Source: Synaphobranchus kaupii (taxonomy: Eukaryota > Chordata > Actinopteri > Anguilliformes > Synaphobranchidae). From it: a stretch of DNA of 64,000 bases. Shown in pieces: positions 37,960 to 50,142 of the stretch. The stretch lies in NCBI GenBank assembly GCA_029718625.1, contig CM056376.1:110999488-111063487 (forward strand). The letters are read 5' to 3'. Both the position numbers and the translations under genes were made by a program. Within the stretch, counting starts at the first letter, position 1; every line of letters starts with the position of its first letter. The notes below the pieces were generated by a model, which saw nothing but the letters and a program-made list of their open reading frames with translations, ran no database searches and was not told where the DNA came from.

Positions 37960-40609
37960 ATGGCTGTAAATACACTTGTGCTTTTCATGGCTATCCTCTT
38001 CACTACAGGTAAGAAACAGCTCTACGTGTCTGTAGCTACACTGTTCACCAAGATAAACTATGGACTTACGCACTATATAGACTTGAATGTACGCTACAGT
38101 ACACAGACGTGTATATAAGCTACACATAAATTGTACTACAAAAGGTTCTATAATTTCTAAACGATTCATCCAATATGGACGAAAATGCCCTCAAATTAAA
38201 GCTGACAGTCTGCACTTCAACATATGGTTGATCATTACATTACATTATAGGCATTTAGCAGACGATCTTATCCAGAGCGACTTACACAACTTCTTATGAC
38301 ATTTATCAATTAATACAGCTGGATATATATACTGAAGCAATTCAGGTTAAGTACCTTGCTCAAGGGTACAACGGCAGTGTCCTACCTGGGAATCGAACCT
38401 GCAACCTTTTGGTTACAAGTCCAGTTCCTTAACCATTATACTACACTGCTGCCCTAATCACCTGATCACTGTATATACTTTTTAAACCCATAAGAATATT
38501 CATATTGGTATTGAAGTAGTGTATTTGTATTAAATCTCCCTTGTCATTTCAGAAACAAGGGGCAAGTCTGGGCAGTATAGAAGGGTAAGATTGGGTATTT
38601 CATCTAATATCAAAGTTGTCTGGACTAGTTGTCTGTCTGGAATTGGATGGTTTCCCTAAATTATTGGTTCCCAATCCAGGTCGCAAAGAGCCACCAGGTG
38701 AGCAGAATTTTCTTTTTAGGCAAAGTACATTTTAAAATTTTTTTATAATTTGGCACCCAACGCAGGGCTGTGTATGTCCAATTCCCACCCTAATTTGGAA
38801 TGTTCAATTGTCCCACCAACTGCGTTCATGGAGCAACCCCACTGCACAGGTAATTGTTAGGATAACTACTCAGCATCTAATTTACTGATCAGTTACACCA
38901 CTTGATTACACAGGAAATGCACCTGGTTTTCCTGGGCCTAAACTGATCGCTGATTTTTAGTGTGAAAACACAAACGCATATCTGTGACTCTCCAGGACCA
39001 GGGTTGGCCTGAATGAACAAACTGTACGGGGCTTGTGAAAGCTTAGAGTGTGCAATTTAACATAAAATAAATGCAACACACAGAAACCGCAAAATATATT
39101 CTCACCTTTGATAAGGATCAGCGTAAATAAGCCTGGATAAAATTACAGTATTCGTATGAATATATTTTTCCCATTTTTTTTGCAAAAATATACAGTAGCT
39201 CATGACTTCTGTTTATTTTTTACAGCCTGCTCATGTTTATGAAGGGTGTGAATAACTTTGTTGGGAACTGTGACTCGAACACAAATAGAATATAAAAAGC
39301 CATTGTAAATCTCTCTCTCTTCCCCTCCACTCATCTGCTCTTTTCCTTTATTCTGTCTTCTTCCCTCTCACTTTTTCTATCCCATCTTTCCTCTCTCTCC
39401 CCCTCCCTCCCTCCCTCAGCCCTCATGTGGAGGCATGAGTGAGACTCAGGCTTGTCCCCTAAACTACTCCCCTGTGTGTGGCACTGATGGGATCACCTAC
39501 CCCAACGAGTGCTCACTGTGCGTCCAGAGACTGTGAGTATACATATCTCCCCACTCAGAGAGCTCTCTCTACATTCACCATTGACTAATCAACATTAGCT
39601 TACATTATATAACTTTGCAGAACATAATCAAAATGTACAGTTGAAGTAGGAAGTTTACATACACTTAGGTTGAAGTCATTCAAACTCATTTTTAACCACT
39701 CCACAGATTTCATGTTAGCACAGTCAACTTAGTGTATTTCTGACCCACTGGAATTGTGATATAGTGAATTAAAAGTGAAATAATCTGTCTGTAAACAACT
39801 GTTGGAAAAATGACTTGTGTCATGCACAAAGTAGATGCCCTAACTGACTTGCCAACACTATAGTTTGCTAACATATATGTAAACATCCGACTTCAACTGT
39901 ATGTCATAAAGTGCAAACACTGCGACTTAAAATATGTAGGAGAGACAGGAAATACAATTAAGACCAGATTGGCACAACACATATATAACATAAGAAATCA
40001 CAGAAAAACAGACACACACGTAGTGGCTCATTTCCTACACCATGGACTTGAAGTAGTAGAAATATTGGGGCTTCCATTCAAACATTAACTGGACACAGGA
40101 GGACAGACGTAGGACAGAAAGACATTGGATTAGAAAACTCAACACCATATTCCCAGGAGGATTAAGCAAACGTTGGTAAAACGTCAACACAAGAGGGACC
40201 AAATTCTTCCTACCTAAAGGCTACAGTACACTGAATGGCCAGTGCTCTTCCTACTTAAAGGCTGCAGTACACTGAATGGCCAGTGCAAACCCCTCATAAG
40301 GGGTAACTTGGGAAATAAAGATTTTTCCTTAACCTGAAAACCTACTGAGCGATGCACAGTTAGCCGTAGCATGGGCCAGGTCCACAGGGACTGCAGAACG
40401 TAGCGGAGCGGCGGCGGGTGTCACATGCTTTGCATGAGTCATAACCCAGCAGTCATTAATGAAGGAGTAACCCTGGTGACAGCTCATGTAATCCATAAGC
40501 TCATTATTGCAAGTTGTGGGTAAATTTCCTCTCGGATTTGACAGTAGCCCATCCGTGCTCCAGGGAAACCAAAGCGGACATCTTGATTGTGAAGGAGGGA
40601 AGATGCTAA
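37960..40609 (+). CDS. spink4: Secreted Kazal-type serine protease inhibitor, complete, spink4-like
   Basis: A small secreted protease inhibitor. Exons 37960-38008, 38553-38584, 39420-39532 and 40564-40609 join in phase (1, 0, 2) to a 79-residue protein. Residues 1-16 (MAVNTLVLFMAILFTT) form a signal peptide; the Kazal domain follows with six cysteines in the order C-x8-C-x7-C-x10-C-x2-C...C and the signature SPVCGTDGITYPNEC. By family numbering the P1 residue is the Leu in C-P-L-N, predicting chymotrypsin- or elastase-like targets rather than trypsin. The symbol rests on the Kazal sequence plus location close to b4galt1, as SPINK4 is next to B4GALT1 on human 9p13; other SPINK members cannot be excluded. 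Intron 3 carries a Sleeping Beauty-type MITE and a Penelope-like fragment. Confidence 0.85.
38232..38455 (+). repeat. Dispersed fish repeat, copy 2 (spink4 intron 1)
   Basis: It starts CATTACATTACATTATAGGC, includes AGCAGACGATCTTATCCAGA and ends ACCATTATACTACACTGC. It matches the layout of 63-305. It is non-coding. Confidence 0.7.
38755..38830 (+). repeat. Repeat fragment shared with 56748-57030
   Basis: The phrases CCCACCCTAATTTGGAATGT and CCAATT recur at 56760-56790 as CCCACCCAAATTTGGAATGT. This is a short fragment of an interspersed family. Confidence 0.5.
39638..39899. mobile_element. Sleeping Beauty-type MITE
   Basis: The outer ends CAGTTGAAGTAGGAAGTTTA and the mirrored ATCCGACTTCAACTG, together with internal phrases AGTCAACTTAGTGTAT, GACCCACTGGAATTGTGATA and ATGACTTGTGTCATGCACAA, match the inverted/direct repeat ends of salmonid-type Tc1 elements from which Sleeping Beauty was built. 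TA flanks both sides (39636-39637, 39900-39901). At 262 bp only the ends remain; there is no transposase. It lies in spink4 intron 3. Confidence 0.88.
39903..40179 (+). pseudogene. Penelope-like element fragment, GIY-YIG endonuclease end
   Basis: One frame reads IKCKHCDLKYVGETGNTIK and continues with TRLAQH and THVVAHFLHHG; after a +1 shift near 40090 it continues as TQEDRRRTERHWIRKLNT and PGGLSKRW. This order (Cys pair, YVGETG, R..H, H...H, then W-I-L-T-P-G-L) is typical of the C-terminal GIY-YIG nuclease of Penelope-like retroelements. The reverse transcriptase part is missing, as expected for a 5'-truncated copy. It abuts the Sleeping Beauty-type MITE. Confidence 0.8.
40207..40289 (+). repeat. 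~41-bp tandem duplication downstream of the Penelope-like fragment
   Basis: TTCCTACCTAAAGGCTACAG and TTCCTACTTAAAGGCTGCAG each lead into TACACTGAATGGCCAGTGC. It may belong to the 3' tail of the retroelement. Confidence 0.6.
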
Positions 40610-42068
40610 AGATTCAAGATGGCTCATAACTATGGGAACGATGATGTCATCTCACGCATCAGTCTCACCTTGGACCTCTAATTCAGCAGTGAATCATCCT
40701 TTGGTTATCGGAACCATGCAGAACTGTTTACTCATTGTTAAATTGCACAATTGATTTTCCAGATTAAACAAATGCTCTGCCCAGATAAGAGTACTGTGAT
40801 GATATTACTTAATGTGCTACAGATCTAGAGGTTAGACAGATTTTGATGCAGATTATTAAAGTTTGTGTTCATTTTATGTGTAATATTTCTGTCAGTGACC
40901 GAAGAAATTCAAGTCAATCTGAGTCATGTGGTCGAAGGTCTTTTTTTTTTAACGTTATAAGTTTACTGCCTCACATGAAATCTGTATCTATAGTTCCTCA
41001 AAATAAAAAAGCTTGTAGCCAGTTACGCAAAGCCCATCCAGCCACTGCTCACTGGGATAAAATCTAGAACAACTACCAATTTGCAGTGTGACCTCGGCAC
41101 AGTAACAGACTGAGACCCTGAGATCTATCCTTAGTGGAACTGTCATCACTGAGAATGGGTGGCTGTCCCAGCTCCGAGCTTCCTTCATACTGTCTCCACT
41201 GTGACCCCATCTCTATCTGTAACCCTCTCTGCTTTCCCCTTGTCTAAATAAAGTGAAAAAATGCATATGTATTTACACGAAAAATGACGATGCCAATGTC
41301 CCATCCCTGTTTTATTATCCTTTTTGTCAGTGTCTGATTTTTTAGTGTCTGCTGGTTGGATTCTGCTGCCGCAATCACTTATTGTTTTTTGTTTTATTTC
41401 AATCCACATTTTCACTCAGGTAGCCTACTGATCCTAATAGTTCAAATACAATGAATAGATTCAAATGCAAAACTAGATTTTACTTGATTATTATTATTAT
41501 TATTGGTTGTTGTTGTTATGAAGTAGTAGTAGTATCTCATAAAGTACAAAGTTGCATAGCTGCAACTTCATTTGTCCATCTTTAAAGCTTTAAGGATAAG
41601 CACAGGGGCCTATGCATGCAGTTAGGGAGTGAGGGATGCTTTTCAACATTTAGAGCACATCACCCAATGACAAAAATAAAAAAAATACATTACATATGCA
41701 TGATATCTGCTTGGTGAGTAAACCACCCTCTGGGACACGGAATAGACTCAAAATCCAGCTGTCAAACATACTATACATGCATTCAGTGACAAATAAAACA
41801 AACGTTAATTATATAAATGCTCTATTCATGCATAAAATTCATTATGTTTCTACCACTCTGATATTAAATGTGTCGTGTGTTTTGGACCAAACACATTTCA
41901 GGTGTGTGGTATGATACGCAATTCGGTAATAGTCACAAAAGCAGATAATTCGATATATTGCATACTACCTAACGGTAGAGGGCACTGGGGGTTGCGTTTC
42001 ATTGTCTCGACTCGACGGCTGAATTCCCTTGTAACTCTTCCGCCACGCCCGCAGTTTGAAAACTGATC
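40610..42068. other. Spacer after spink4; no gene seen
   Basis: Unique AT-rich sequence with short trinucleotide runs at 41488-41535. No recognisable coding exon. Confidence 0.4.
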
Positions 42069-42590
42069 ATGTTGCGCTCTTTTAAGGAGAAGGTTGGAGT
42101 TGGAGATATTTTACTGCCTGGCGATGCGTTCTCATTTGATTTACCGACAATAGATTGTAGGCTAAACCAGAGGTGATATGTGTGGAAAATTCTTATTTGT
42201 AAAAGCAGCATCCTGCGCCACAAACTGCCCAACTTCGACTGGATTGAAGCAAAGTAAAGACGGGTATCTTATGTAGCCTACCTAGCTGAATAAAATACAA
42301 ATATGCCAAATGCAGACTGGGTAATGTTACTAATGTGGCCATCTAAGTTAACTCTTCCGCTAAATTTATGGCACTAGTTTAATTGAGCGTCCTTGTTTCA
42401 TTGATTTGCTTTTCCGTAGTGTAGGCTAATGCAATGACGTTTCTCATGAATCACTCACATTCGCAGTGTGCCAAAGGCCAGAGCGTGATCGGTGTTGTCA
42501 CCGGCAAGTCTGGGGACGTGTTCAATGTGGATGTTGGAGGAGACAGCCCCGTGTTGGGCGCCAAATTATTAAAAAAGAAAAACATGTGGA
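42069..42590 (+). pseudogene. exosc3-like (exosome subunit RRP40) pseudogene, 5' half
   Basis: EXOSC3 is the RNA exosome cap protein with S1 and KH domains. Three in-order pieces resemble its first half: an ATG-started KEKVGVGDILLPGDAF (42069-42155), then LICKSSILRHKLPNFDWIEA (~42190-42258), and after a ~200-bp intron-like gap and a CGCAG acceptor, KGQSVIGVVTGKSGDVFNVD plus VGG (42470-42550). A stop codon and a lost segment separate the first two pieces, the WID-Q-RY-VP junction is missing, and similarity ends after VDVGGDSP. No S1 remainder or KH exons follow. Retention of an intron and of GC-richer 5' flank suggests a DNA-level copy, not a retrocopy. It is possibly a degraded duplicate of the real gene elsewhere. 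Confidence 0.72.
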
Positions 42591-43130
42591 TGTTGGAGGC
42601 AGTGAATAAGCCTCATTGTCCTACCTAGTAGTTTCTAGTCGAGGGGGCGACCAAGAGGCAACGTGCAGATGAGCACAGTTCGATAACCAGAAGCTGGTAG
42701 GTCTCAATCAGTGTAATTGGTTAGTGGTCGATATAGTCTACTTGTGATCACAAAACGAGTCTTTAGTCTTCAAATCGCATCTTAGTACGATAACTACTTA
42801 ATTAGCTACTGTGAAACGCCTTTAGCCACAATTGCAATTGCCAACTAATAAAATGTGGAACTCATGACCCATATGCAAAAGGTCTGTAGAAATCATACAG
42901 TATATGACCATTGCAAAGTTTTATATACTGTATGTTTATATACTGTATGTTGATTAGTATTATATGATTGTATTCGACACTTAAAATTCTCATACAATCT
43001 CTCAGTGTTTTTTATAAGTACCATCTATGTTAGGGAACTATTTAATTTTAGTCTGAAATGTACACTGCCTGGCCAAAAAAAGGTTAAAATCTCCTTTTTT
43101 AGTCCCTGCTCGCGAGGTAGTACTTTTCTA

Positions 43131-43663
43131 CACTGCCTGCCAAAAACAAAGTCGCACACTGTAATATTTCGTTGGACTGCCTTTCGCTTTGATTACGGCG
43201 CGCATTCGTCGTGGCATTGTTTCGACAACCTTATGCAACGTCACAACATTTATTTCCGCCCAGAGTTGCATACATTTTTGGCCGAGATCTTGTATTGGCG
43301 ACGGGAGAGTCGAACCACTCCGTAAAGTCTTCTCCAGCACATCCCAAAGACTTTCAATGGGGTTAAGATCAGGACTCTGGTGGCCAATTCATGTGTGAAA
43401 ATGATTCCTCATGCTCCCTGAACCACTCTTTCACAATTTGAGCCCGAGGAATCTTGGCACTCTCGTCCTGGAATATGCCCATTGATGGGATAACCTGGTC
43501 ATTCAGTACATTCAGGTACTCAGCTGACTATTGCATAATGTTGCTGAGCCTAGACCTGACCAATTGAAGCAAACCCAGATCATAACACTGCCTCCAGAGG
43601 CTTGTACAGTGGGCACTATGCATGACGGGTGCAACAGCGATTTTTTTTTTGTGCCAGGCAGTG
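43131..43663 (-). mobile_element. Tc1 deletion derivative, copy A
   Basis: Ends CACTGCCTGCCAAAAACAAA and TTTGTGCCAGGCAGTG are inverted repeats. The inside keeps minus-strand transposase pieces: LHKVVETMPRRMRAVIKAKG near the C-terminus and IWGCF-type fragments. It has the same structure as 51095-51625. An extra partial end (CACTGCCTGGCCAAAAAAAG) lies just upstream at 43060. Confidence 0.85.
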
Positions 43664-44156
43664 CATATGGCAGTTCTATATCACATATTTATTTAGAAGT
43701 TTTTTATATGGCATATGTGATTTTTATAGGATTTTTACAGACCTTTTGCATATGGGGGGGAAAAAATGAACAATTGCGATAACGGTAGGATGTTATGTCT
43801 CTGGTTACGCCTCCTGATGTTCGTCAGCTGCTGTACAGCACTGGAAACTCCTGTCACCCAATCTGTGCTTTTGGATGACTAACTTTGAATGCACAGGTTG
43901 GGGATCTTCTAGGGCCTGCTTTTTAGGGTGTCCCTGTGGCTTCTCCACAGGTATTTTGTAGCATAGGGGAGTGCAATAGGTTGTTTAGAGTATAGAGCAC
44001 ATTCATGTATTTGTGTGCTTGTTGCGTGACTGTGTTTGTGTGTGTATATAGGTGTGTATGGTATGTGTACGTATTGAGTGTATATTGCATGTGTGTGTGC
44101 ATGGAGGGTGTATATGTATAGTGTGTGTTGTGTAATGTGCGTATGTGTGGTCTGTA

Positions 44157-44162
<6 letters not shown>

Positions 44163-44244
<82 letters not shown>
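44163..44244 (+). repeat. (GT)n microsatellite
   Basis: About 82 bp of pure GT, preceded by ~110 bp of GT-rich degenerate sequence. Confidence 0.95.
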
Positions 44245-44247
<3 letters not shown>

Positions 44248-44249
44248 GT

Positions 44250-46599
44250 AAATGTACCCTGCAGGATACTGGTTTCTCAGAGCGAGGTGGTTGAGGACAA
44301 TACTCCCATTTCAGATGGTGGTTGGCATGAATAGTCGAGGAGACGGGCTGTGGTGACCATGATGAACACATTTTAGTGTTGGACCTGCTTTTTGTACTTT
44401 TCTTTTTACAAATGAAATGATAATTTGAACTTGCATTGTGCAGAATGACTAACACGATTTGAAACGGCTAAATTTCAGTACTCCCTTTAAATAAGGCTGA
44501 TTTTTGGTTCCAGTGCTCTACACATGAAACTGATAAATAGATTATGGCTTACTTTGTAAAATAAAATGTAAAAAAAAAATTTAAAAAAAAACGGATTTTC
44601 AAAATCACTCATGAAGGAAAGGAAGGCAAATGAGCTGAATCACTTTTTTGGTTTGACGCGCAGAATAGCACCCCCCTGCTGGTGATGCTGTACATGCGTT
44701 GGTTTATCACAGGCAGAATGAGCAGCAGGTCTCTGTCATGCCCTGCAACAGTTTATGCAAACCCAGCACTATAAAAAAAAATAAAATAAAAAAATAAATT
44801 CTGTTAATCATCTGGTGCAGATCTTTACAAATCTGTATCCGAGCAGGGGCAGGCTGGTTTGCCCCCCTTTTCTTTTTGCTTTGAGCCAGAGATGCTGGTC
44901 TGTTATGGGCTTTTATGACAGCTTCAGCTCTCCATTATTTAAGAGCCCAAACCTCCATTTAAAAATTTTTAAATCATGAATTACAACAGCAGACTGTCGC
45001 TACATGTGTCCATTGTGAAAATGTTTCACTGTGGAAGCACATGGGAGTAAACCGTACACTGGTGTGTGTATATGTATATGTACAGAAAATTAGGCTGAAT
45101 AATATATTACAGTTGGAGTTGTGTGCCCCTGCATCATGTGTATATGGACAATTTGTGTGTAGACCTCAGGACCGACATCATGTCACTGTACTTATTAAAT
45201 AGGGGTCTGGTGTTGCTGCTTGAGTGGCGTAGGTGTCCTGCCTGTGTGTTGTCAAGTCAGTCCCAGTGCCACCACCAGATCTGCTGTTCATTGGCTGGAG
45301 CATGTCACATGGCACACAGTGGGTGGTGTTTGTTCAGAAGCCAGTTGTGCGTTCGGATCCGAGTTTTATGCTTCCTCCTGACGTTCCCTTCCCTTGCTTC
45401 AAAGGGTGGAATCCCCAAAATTCCCGGATGAAACATGGCAGCCATGCAAAGTGGCGTTCGGTTCCAAGTTATGAAAGGAGAGTGTACAATTACATTACCC
45501 TCATTTGTCCATTGCCAAGGGTATAAAATGCAAGCTTCCAGCAAGAAGTGAACCCCACAATGCAATGCTCCACATGGAGAAGAGATACTGAGTCAGTGCG
45601 CTGTCAAACGGAGCAGAGATTGATATGGGCTAACACTTCCTATATCGGTTGCGAGGGTCGTTCAGTTCCGTTTTGCTTTGTTCCTGGTCTATCCTCCCTT
45701 GCAGAGCACCTGTTAAGTTCACTTTTTGCATTGTCACAAATTAGTTCAATCAAGGTAAGAGAGGCAGGGAAGGGAATGTGTTAAAGTCATGGAGATATAT
45801 AAGAACTGGAGACTGCTTCCGCTTATCAGAATGAAACCCAGGCCTAGTTCCTGGGGCCTTGGAGACTAAAGCACAGCCATGTCAACACTTCCAGCCATCA
45901 AACTGAGGAGAAGGGAACATGCCATTCATCATTAGTCATGAGGGAAAGGAGACTGCCTCTCCACCGTGTATGTCTGACATTGACAAATGTTGCGTCTTTT
46001 CTGTGCCACAGAGACAACGGAAAATTCCACAGAGATCATGGAGCCCTTTCATTCGAGCATCCGTTGAGTGCACGTGATGTTGTTATAGCGGTTTAGATCT
46101 TCATTCCTTCCCTCCAGTGTTGCTGCCTAGAGGGCATACGCTGTCGGCTGGCGGAAAAAAAACATTCCTGAAATTTCAGTCGTGCTGCAACCTCGAATCA
46201 GATTAAGCAATACAGTGGCTCTGCATGGTATTTTTATGAATGGATCCTAAGTCTGTAGGCAGTAATTTGTCCAAAGTTTGTTCCTTACCCCACATGGATA
46301 TGCCCTAGTTCGATTCAGGGTGGTTGGTTGATTTTAAGTTAATCTAGTTGAGCATTTGCTGGGGTGCACCCCTGTCACTCAGAATCTGGATACAGGCTGG
46401 GTTCAATCAACTTTTGTCCTGAACCCTTGTTTTTCTCTCGGGTCAGTGCGGTGTGCACTGAAAAAATAAAATCTGGACCGTGAAGTAGAAAAGCACAGTT
46501 ATTCACCGATTTATTGATGAATAATAGGTTGTTTCTACATGAAAAATAGATTTAGGATTTCAAATTCAATGAAGAAACTTTATCACAAGGGGTCTGGTG
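44250..46599. other. Spacer; no gene recognised
   Basis: No exon of the neighbouring genes, including b4galt1, could be recognised here on either strand. Short open frames around 45123-45565 lack domain similarity. Confidence 0.35.
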
Positions 46600-46654
46600 A
46601 GGGTGGGTCATTTTCGACCCAGTGTACACAGGGTGCATACAACACAAGGGTTAA
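46600..46654 (-). mobile_element. piggyBac-like MITE end
   Basis: Read on the minus strand this starts TTAACCCTTGTGTTGTATGC and continues to the GGGTCGAAAATGACCC palindrome, like the termini of fish piggyBac-type MITEs. The other end is not clear. Confidence 0.5.
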
Positions 46655-47167
46655 CTTTTATATAGAAATAATCAACTGTTATTTGTGCCATTAACTGTTC
46701 ATTTTTGGCAGTGGCTGAACTGGGCATGTGGGGGAAAAGCTAATCCTTGTGTTTTCGAATAAATCTATAAAAAATAAATTAAATTTAGGGATTTATATTA
46801 TTATTTTTTGCATAAATGGAGTCTTGTTCACACTTAATTCATATGAAAACACAGTGTATACATTCAAAGTCAAAAGTAAACATGAAAATAATAATAATAT
46901 AACACATTGTTTACTCAAGGATACAAACTGCTTTGGCCGGATACATTTCATTGCGAGTCAAATCTAAGAAGAAATGTTGATTGAATCCAGGCCTATCTGT
47001 GAATGCCTTTGACAATGACGATGATAAACATGGGGCCTCACATATCCATTTGTGTTTTTTGTGAATGGTGTTCCTCTCTCAGGGTAGTCAGTGGAGGTGG
47101 GGCCTCTTCATGCCACACCTCCCTGCGGTCTGCGCAAGGTTCCCAGCCTCTCCTCGTTCCTCTCCAT

Positions 47168-47631
47168 CTGTCTCACACACTCCTGTGGGGAACAGTACAC
47201 ACTGCTCTCATCTGTCTCACACACTTCTACAGGGAACATTACACACTGCTCTTATCTGTTTCACACACTCCTACAGGGAACATTACACACTGCTCTCATC
47301 TGTCTCACACTCCTACAGGGAACATTACACGCTGCTCTCATTTATCTCACACACTTCTACAGGGAACATTACACACTGCTCTCATCTGTCTCACACACTC
47401 CTACAGGGAACATTACACACTGCTCTCATCTGTCTCACACACTCCTACAGGGAACATTACACACTGCTCTCATCTGTCACACACTTTCCTACAGGGAACA
47501 TTACACACTGCTCTCAACAGTCTCACACACTTATATAGGGAGCATTACACACTGCTCTCATCAGTCTGACACACTTATATAGGGAACATTACACAATGCT
47601 CTCATCTGTCTCACACACTTACGTATATAGG
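47168..47631 (+). repeat. 44-bp minisatellite, left part
   Basis: About 10-11 units of a 44-bp repeat (GGGAACATTACACACTGCTC, TCATCTGTCTCACACACTTC, TACA). The array is continued at 49615 after a transposon insertion. Open frames across it are artefacts. Confidence 0.95.
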
Positions 47632-49614
47632 CAGGGGCGCCCGCAGGATTTCTTCCCGGGGTACGCAAAAGAGTAGGCCAAGCCATAGGCTACATGAAAA
47701 CAAAGCCACTACTTAGGACTAACGTTACAACGTAATTTACCAATATATTTTGCACTCATAAGGTCGCATATTACAAGAAGTTCTAACGTAGGAGTAGCTG
47801 TTACGCGACTTACAGCACAGTTAATGTTAACACAATGAAAACACTTCTGACAAGTCAATGTAACTATCGAACATGCTCAACAAAATGTATTCACTGCTTA
47901 AATTTCTAATAAAATATTATATGCACGCCAATTGTATGTGTGTTAGAAAGAGCAAGAGCACGAGCAAGAGCAAGTCACTGCAAATAAAATAACATTTTGG
48001 TGGGTAGTTCGTCCTCAGCTGAGGACTGGTTCTCCGAAAGCTGATTCTCCGAATTGTTATTTTCATTCTTTTTCAGACTCAACAGTTCCACAATCCTGAG
48101 CTGCTTTCTTTTCTTTGACACAGGGGCGTCGCAGGAGATATATGGGGCTAAGCCTGTACTAGGGGGGTCTGGGGGCATGCACCCCCATGAGAACTTTTTT
48201 CAAAAAGGCAGCCACAAAATGGTTGTTCCCCATGAATTTGGGACAGCAATAAGCCTAAAATCAATAAATAATTTAGTTGTTGCAAAGAATATTTCTATAA
48301 ATTGCTTACATATGTAGCAATAGGGTTGGGCTGATGTACGATACCATCGTCTATCAACTAAAGTTTATCGGCATCGGCAACAGTTGACACATTGTGATGT
48401 CAAAGCCGATGTGTAGCCTATTCTAGTTTGACAGCTTATACAAATTGCCTCAATGGCAGCAGAATTAATTTAGGCCTGGCCTGTAGATTAAATTTAACCA
48501 GTGATTTGTTTTTTATTGCAATTAAAAACCAGGTTACATAGCATACATCTAAATGTTCATGTACACACTTGTGATCACCCTTCATGAGCAGGGAATCATG
48601 TTGGGGGTGGGGGGGGATTCCCTCAAAATTATACTCTCCCGTAAACGTCTCCCTATCATTAGAAAAAAAACTTTGAACTTTTGTAGCTTTATCAAAGCAT
48701 CCTAACTTTATGAGTCAAATAAATTACCTACGTAGCTATCTAACTGTAAACTATTATATGTCTTATCCAAAGTCTGATCTTTATATCTTATCCAAAGTCT
48801 GATCTTTCATCAGCAAAACGGAGAGACGTACTTCAAAATAGAATGGAAATGTTGCGCGCAAAAAGATGTTACGTGACTTACAGTAGCCTGATATTTCATA
48901 AGGAAAACCGGAGAGACCTCACAATAGAATGGAAATGTTGCGCGCAACAAGCTGTTACGCGACTTACAGCACAGTTAATGTTAACACGACGAAAACACTT
49001 CTGACAAGTCAATTTAACTATCGAACATGCTCAACAAAATGTATTCACTGCTTAAATTTCTAATTAAATATTATATGCACGCCAATTGTGTGTGTGTTAG
49101 AGAGAGCAAGAGCACGAGCAAGAGCAAGTCACTGCAAATAAAATAACATTTTGGTGGGTAGCTCGTCCTCAGCTGAGGACTGGTTCTCCGAAAGCTGATT
49201 CTCCGAATTGTTATTTTCATTCTTTTTCAGACTCAACAGTTCCACAATGCTGAGCTGGTTTCTGTTCTTTGACATATTTGGCTAACGTCAATTACTGTAT
49301 TCGTTAGTTATCTTGACTGACAAGTAAAAAGGCAACTCTAAACTTTTCCCGGTCTAAAGAAAAAAGTGGTCCTCCAATCACTTTCAATTGTGTCTTCCAA
49401 TCACTTTCAAATGTTTGAAATATGCAAAACTTGGAAAATACAATAACCAGGCAATACAACGAAGACAATAAGCAAATATCATTCCTCAACATCGTAGAAA
49501 CAGAGACGGAAAGATTTTGACAATTCACGTCAGTTTTAATGGAAATACTCATGTTGCTGTTGTTGCTAAGGTACGCAGACTGCGTACTCTGCGTACAGCT
49601 GGGGGCGCCACTGT
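47632..49614 (-). mobile_element. hAT element inserted in the 44-bp minisatellite, 8-bp target duplication
   Basis: The 1983-bp insert starts CAGGGGCGCCCGCAG and ends CTGGGGGCGCCACTG (imperfect inverted repeats) and is flanked by exact TATATAGG copies (47624-47631, 49615-49622), the 8-bp duplication of hAT elements. Inside, 47799-48119 and 48956-49275 are ~320-bp direct repeats of ~95% identity, each encoding on the minus strand the same transposase-like N-terminus (LSIVELLSLKKNENNNSENQ). A second hAT-like end, CAGGGGCGTCGCAGGA, begins at 48121, directly after the first copy. No catalytic domain is present. Confidence 0.88.
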
Positions 49615-50142
49615 ATATAGGGAACATTACACACTGCTCTCATCAGTCTCACACACACTTATATAGGGAACATTACACACTGCTCTCATCTGTCTCACAC
49701 ACTTATATAGGGAACATTACACACTGCTCTCATCAGTCTCACACACTTATATAGGGAACATTACACAATGCTCTCATCAGTCTCACACACATATAGGGAA
49801 CATTACACAATGCTCTCATCTGTCTCACACACTTATATAGGGAACATTACTCACTGCTCTCATCGGTCTCACACACTTATATAGGGAACATTACTCACTG
49901 CTCTCATCAGTCTCACACACTTACTGTATCTAGGGAACTTACTCACTGCTCTCATCTGTCTCACACACTTATATAGGGAACATTGCACAGTGCTCTCATC
50001 TGTCTCACACACCTATATAGGGAACATTACTCACTGCTCTGATCAGTCTCACACACTTACTGTATCTAGGGAACATTACTCACTGCTCTCATCAGTCTCA
50101 CACACTTATATAGGGAACATTACTCACTGCTCTCATCAGTCT
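49615..50142 (+). repeat. 44-bp minisatellite, right part, running into the gap
   Basis: About 12 further units, many with TTATATAGGGAACATTAC and some with TTACTGTATCTAGGGAACA. The array is cut by the N run, so its true length is unknown. Confidence 0.95.

Noticed and set aside
47168..50142. Regularly spaced repeats that could look like a CRISPR array
   Set aside because: Units are contiguous 44-bp tandem repeats without unique spacers, in a vertebrate genome; this is a minisatellite.
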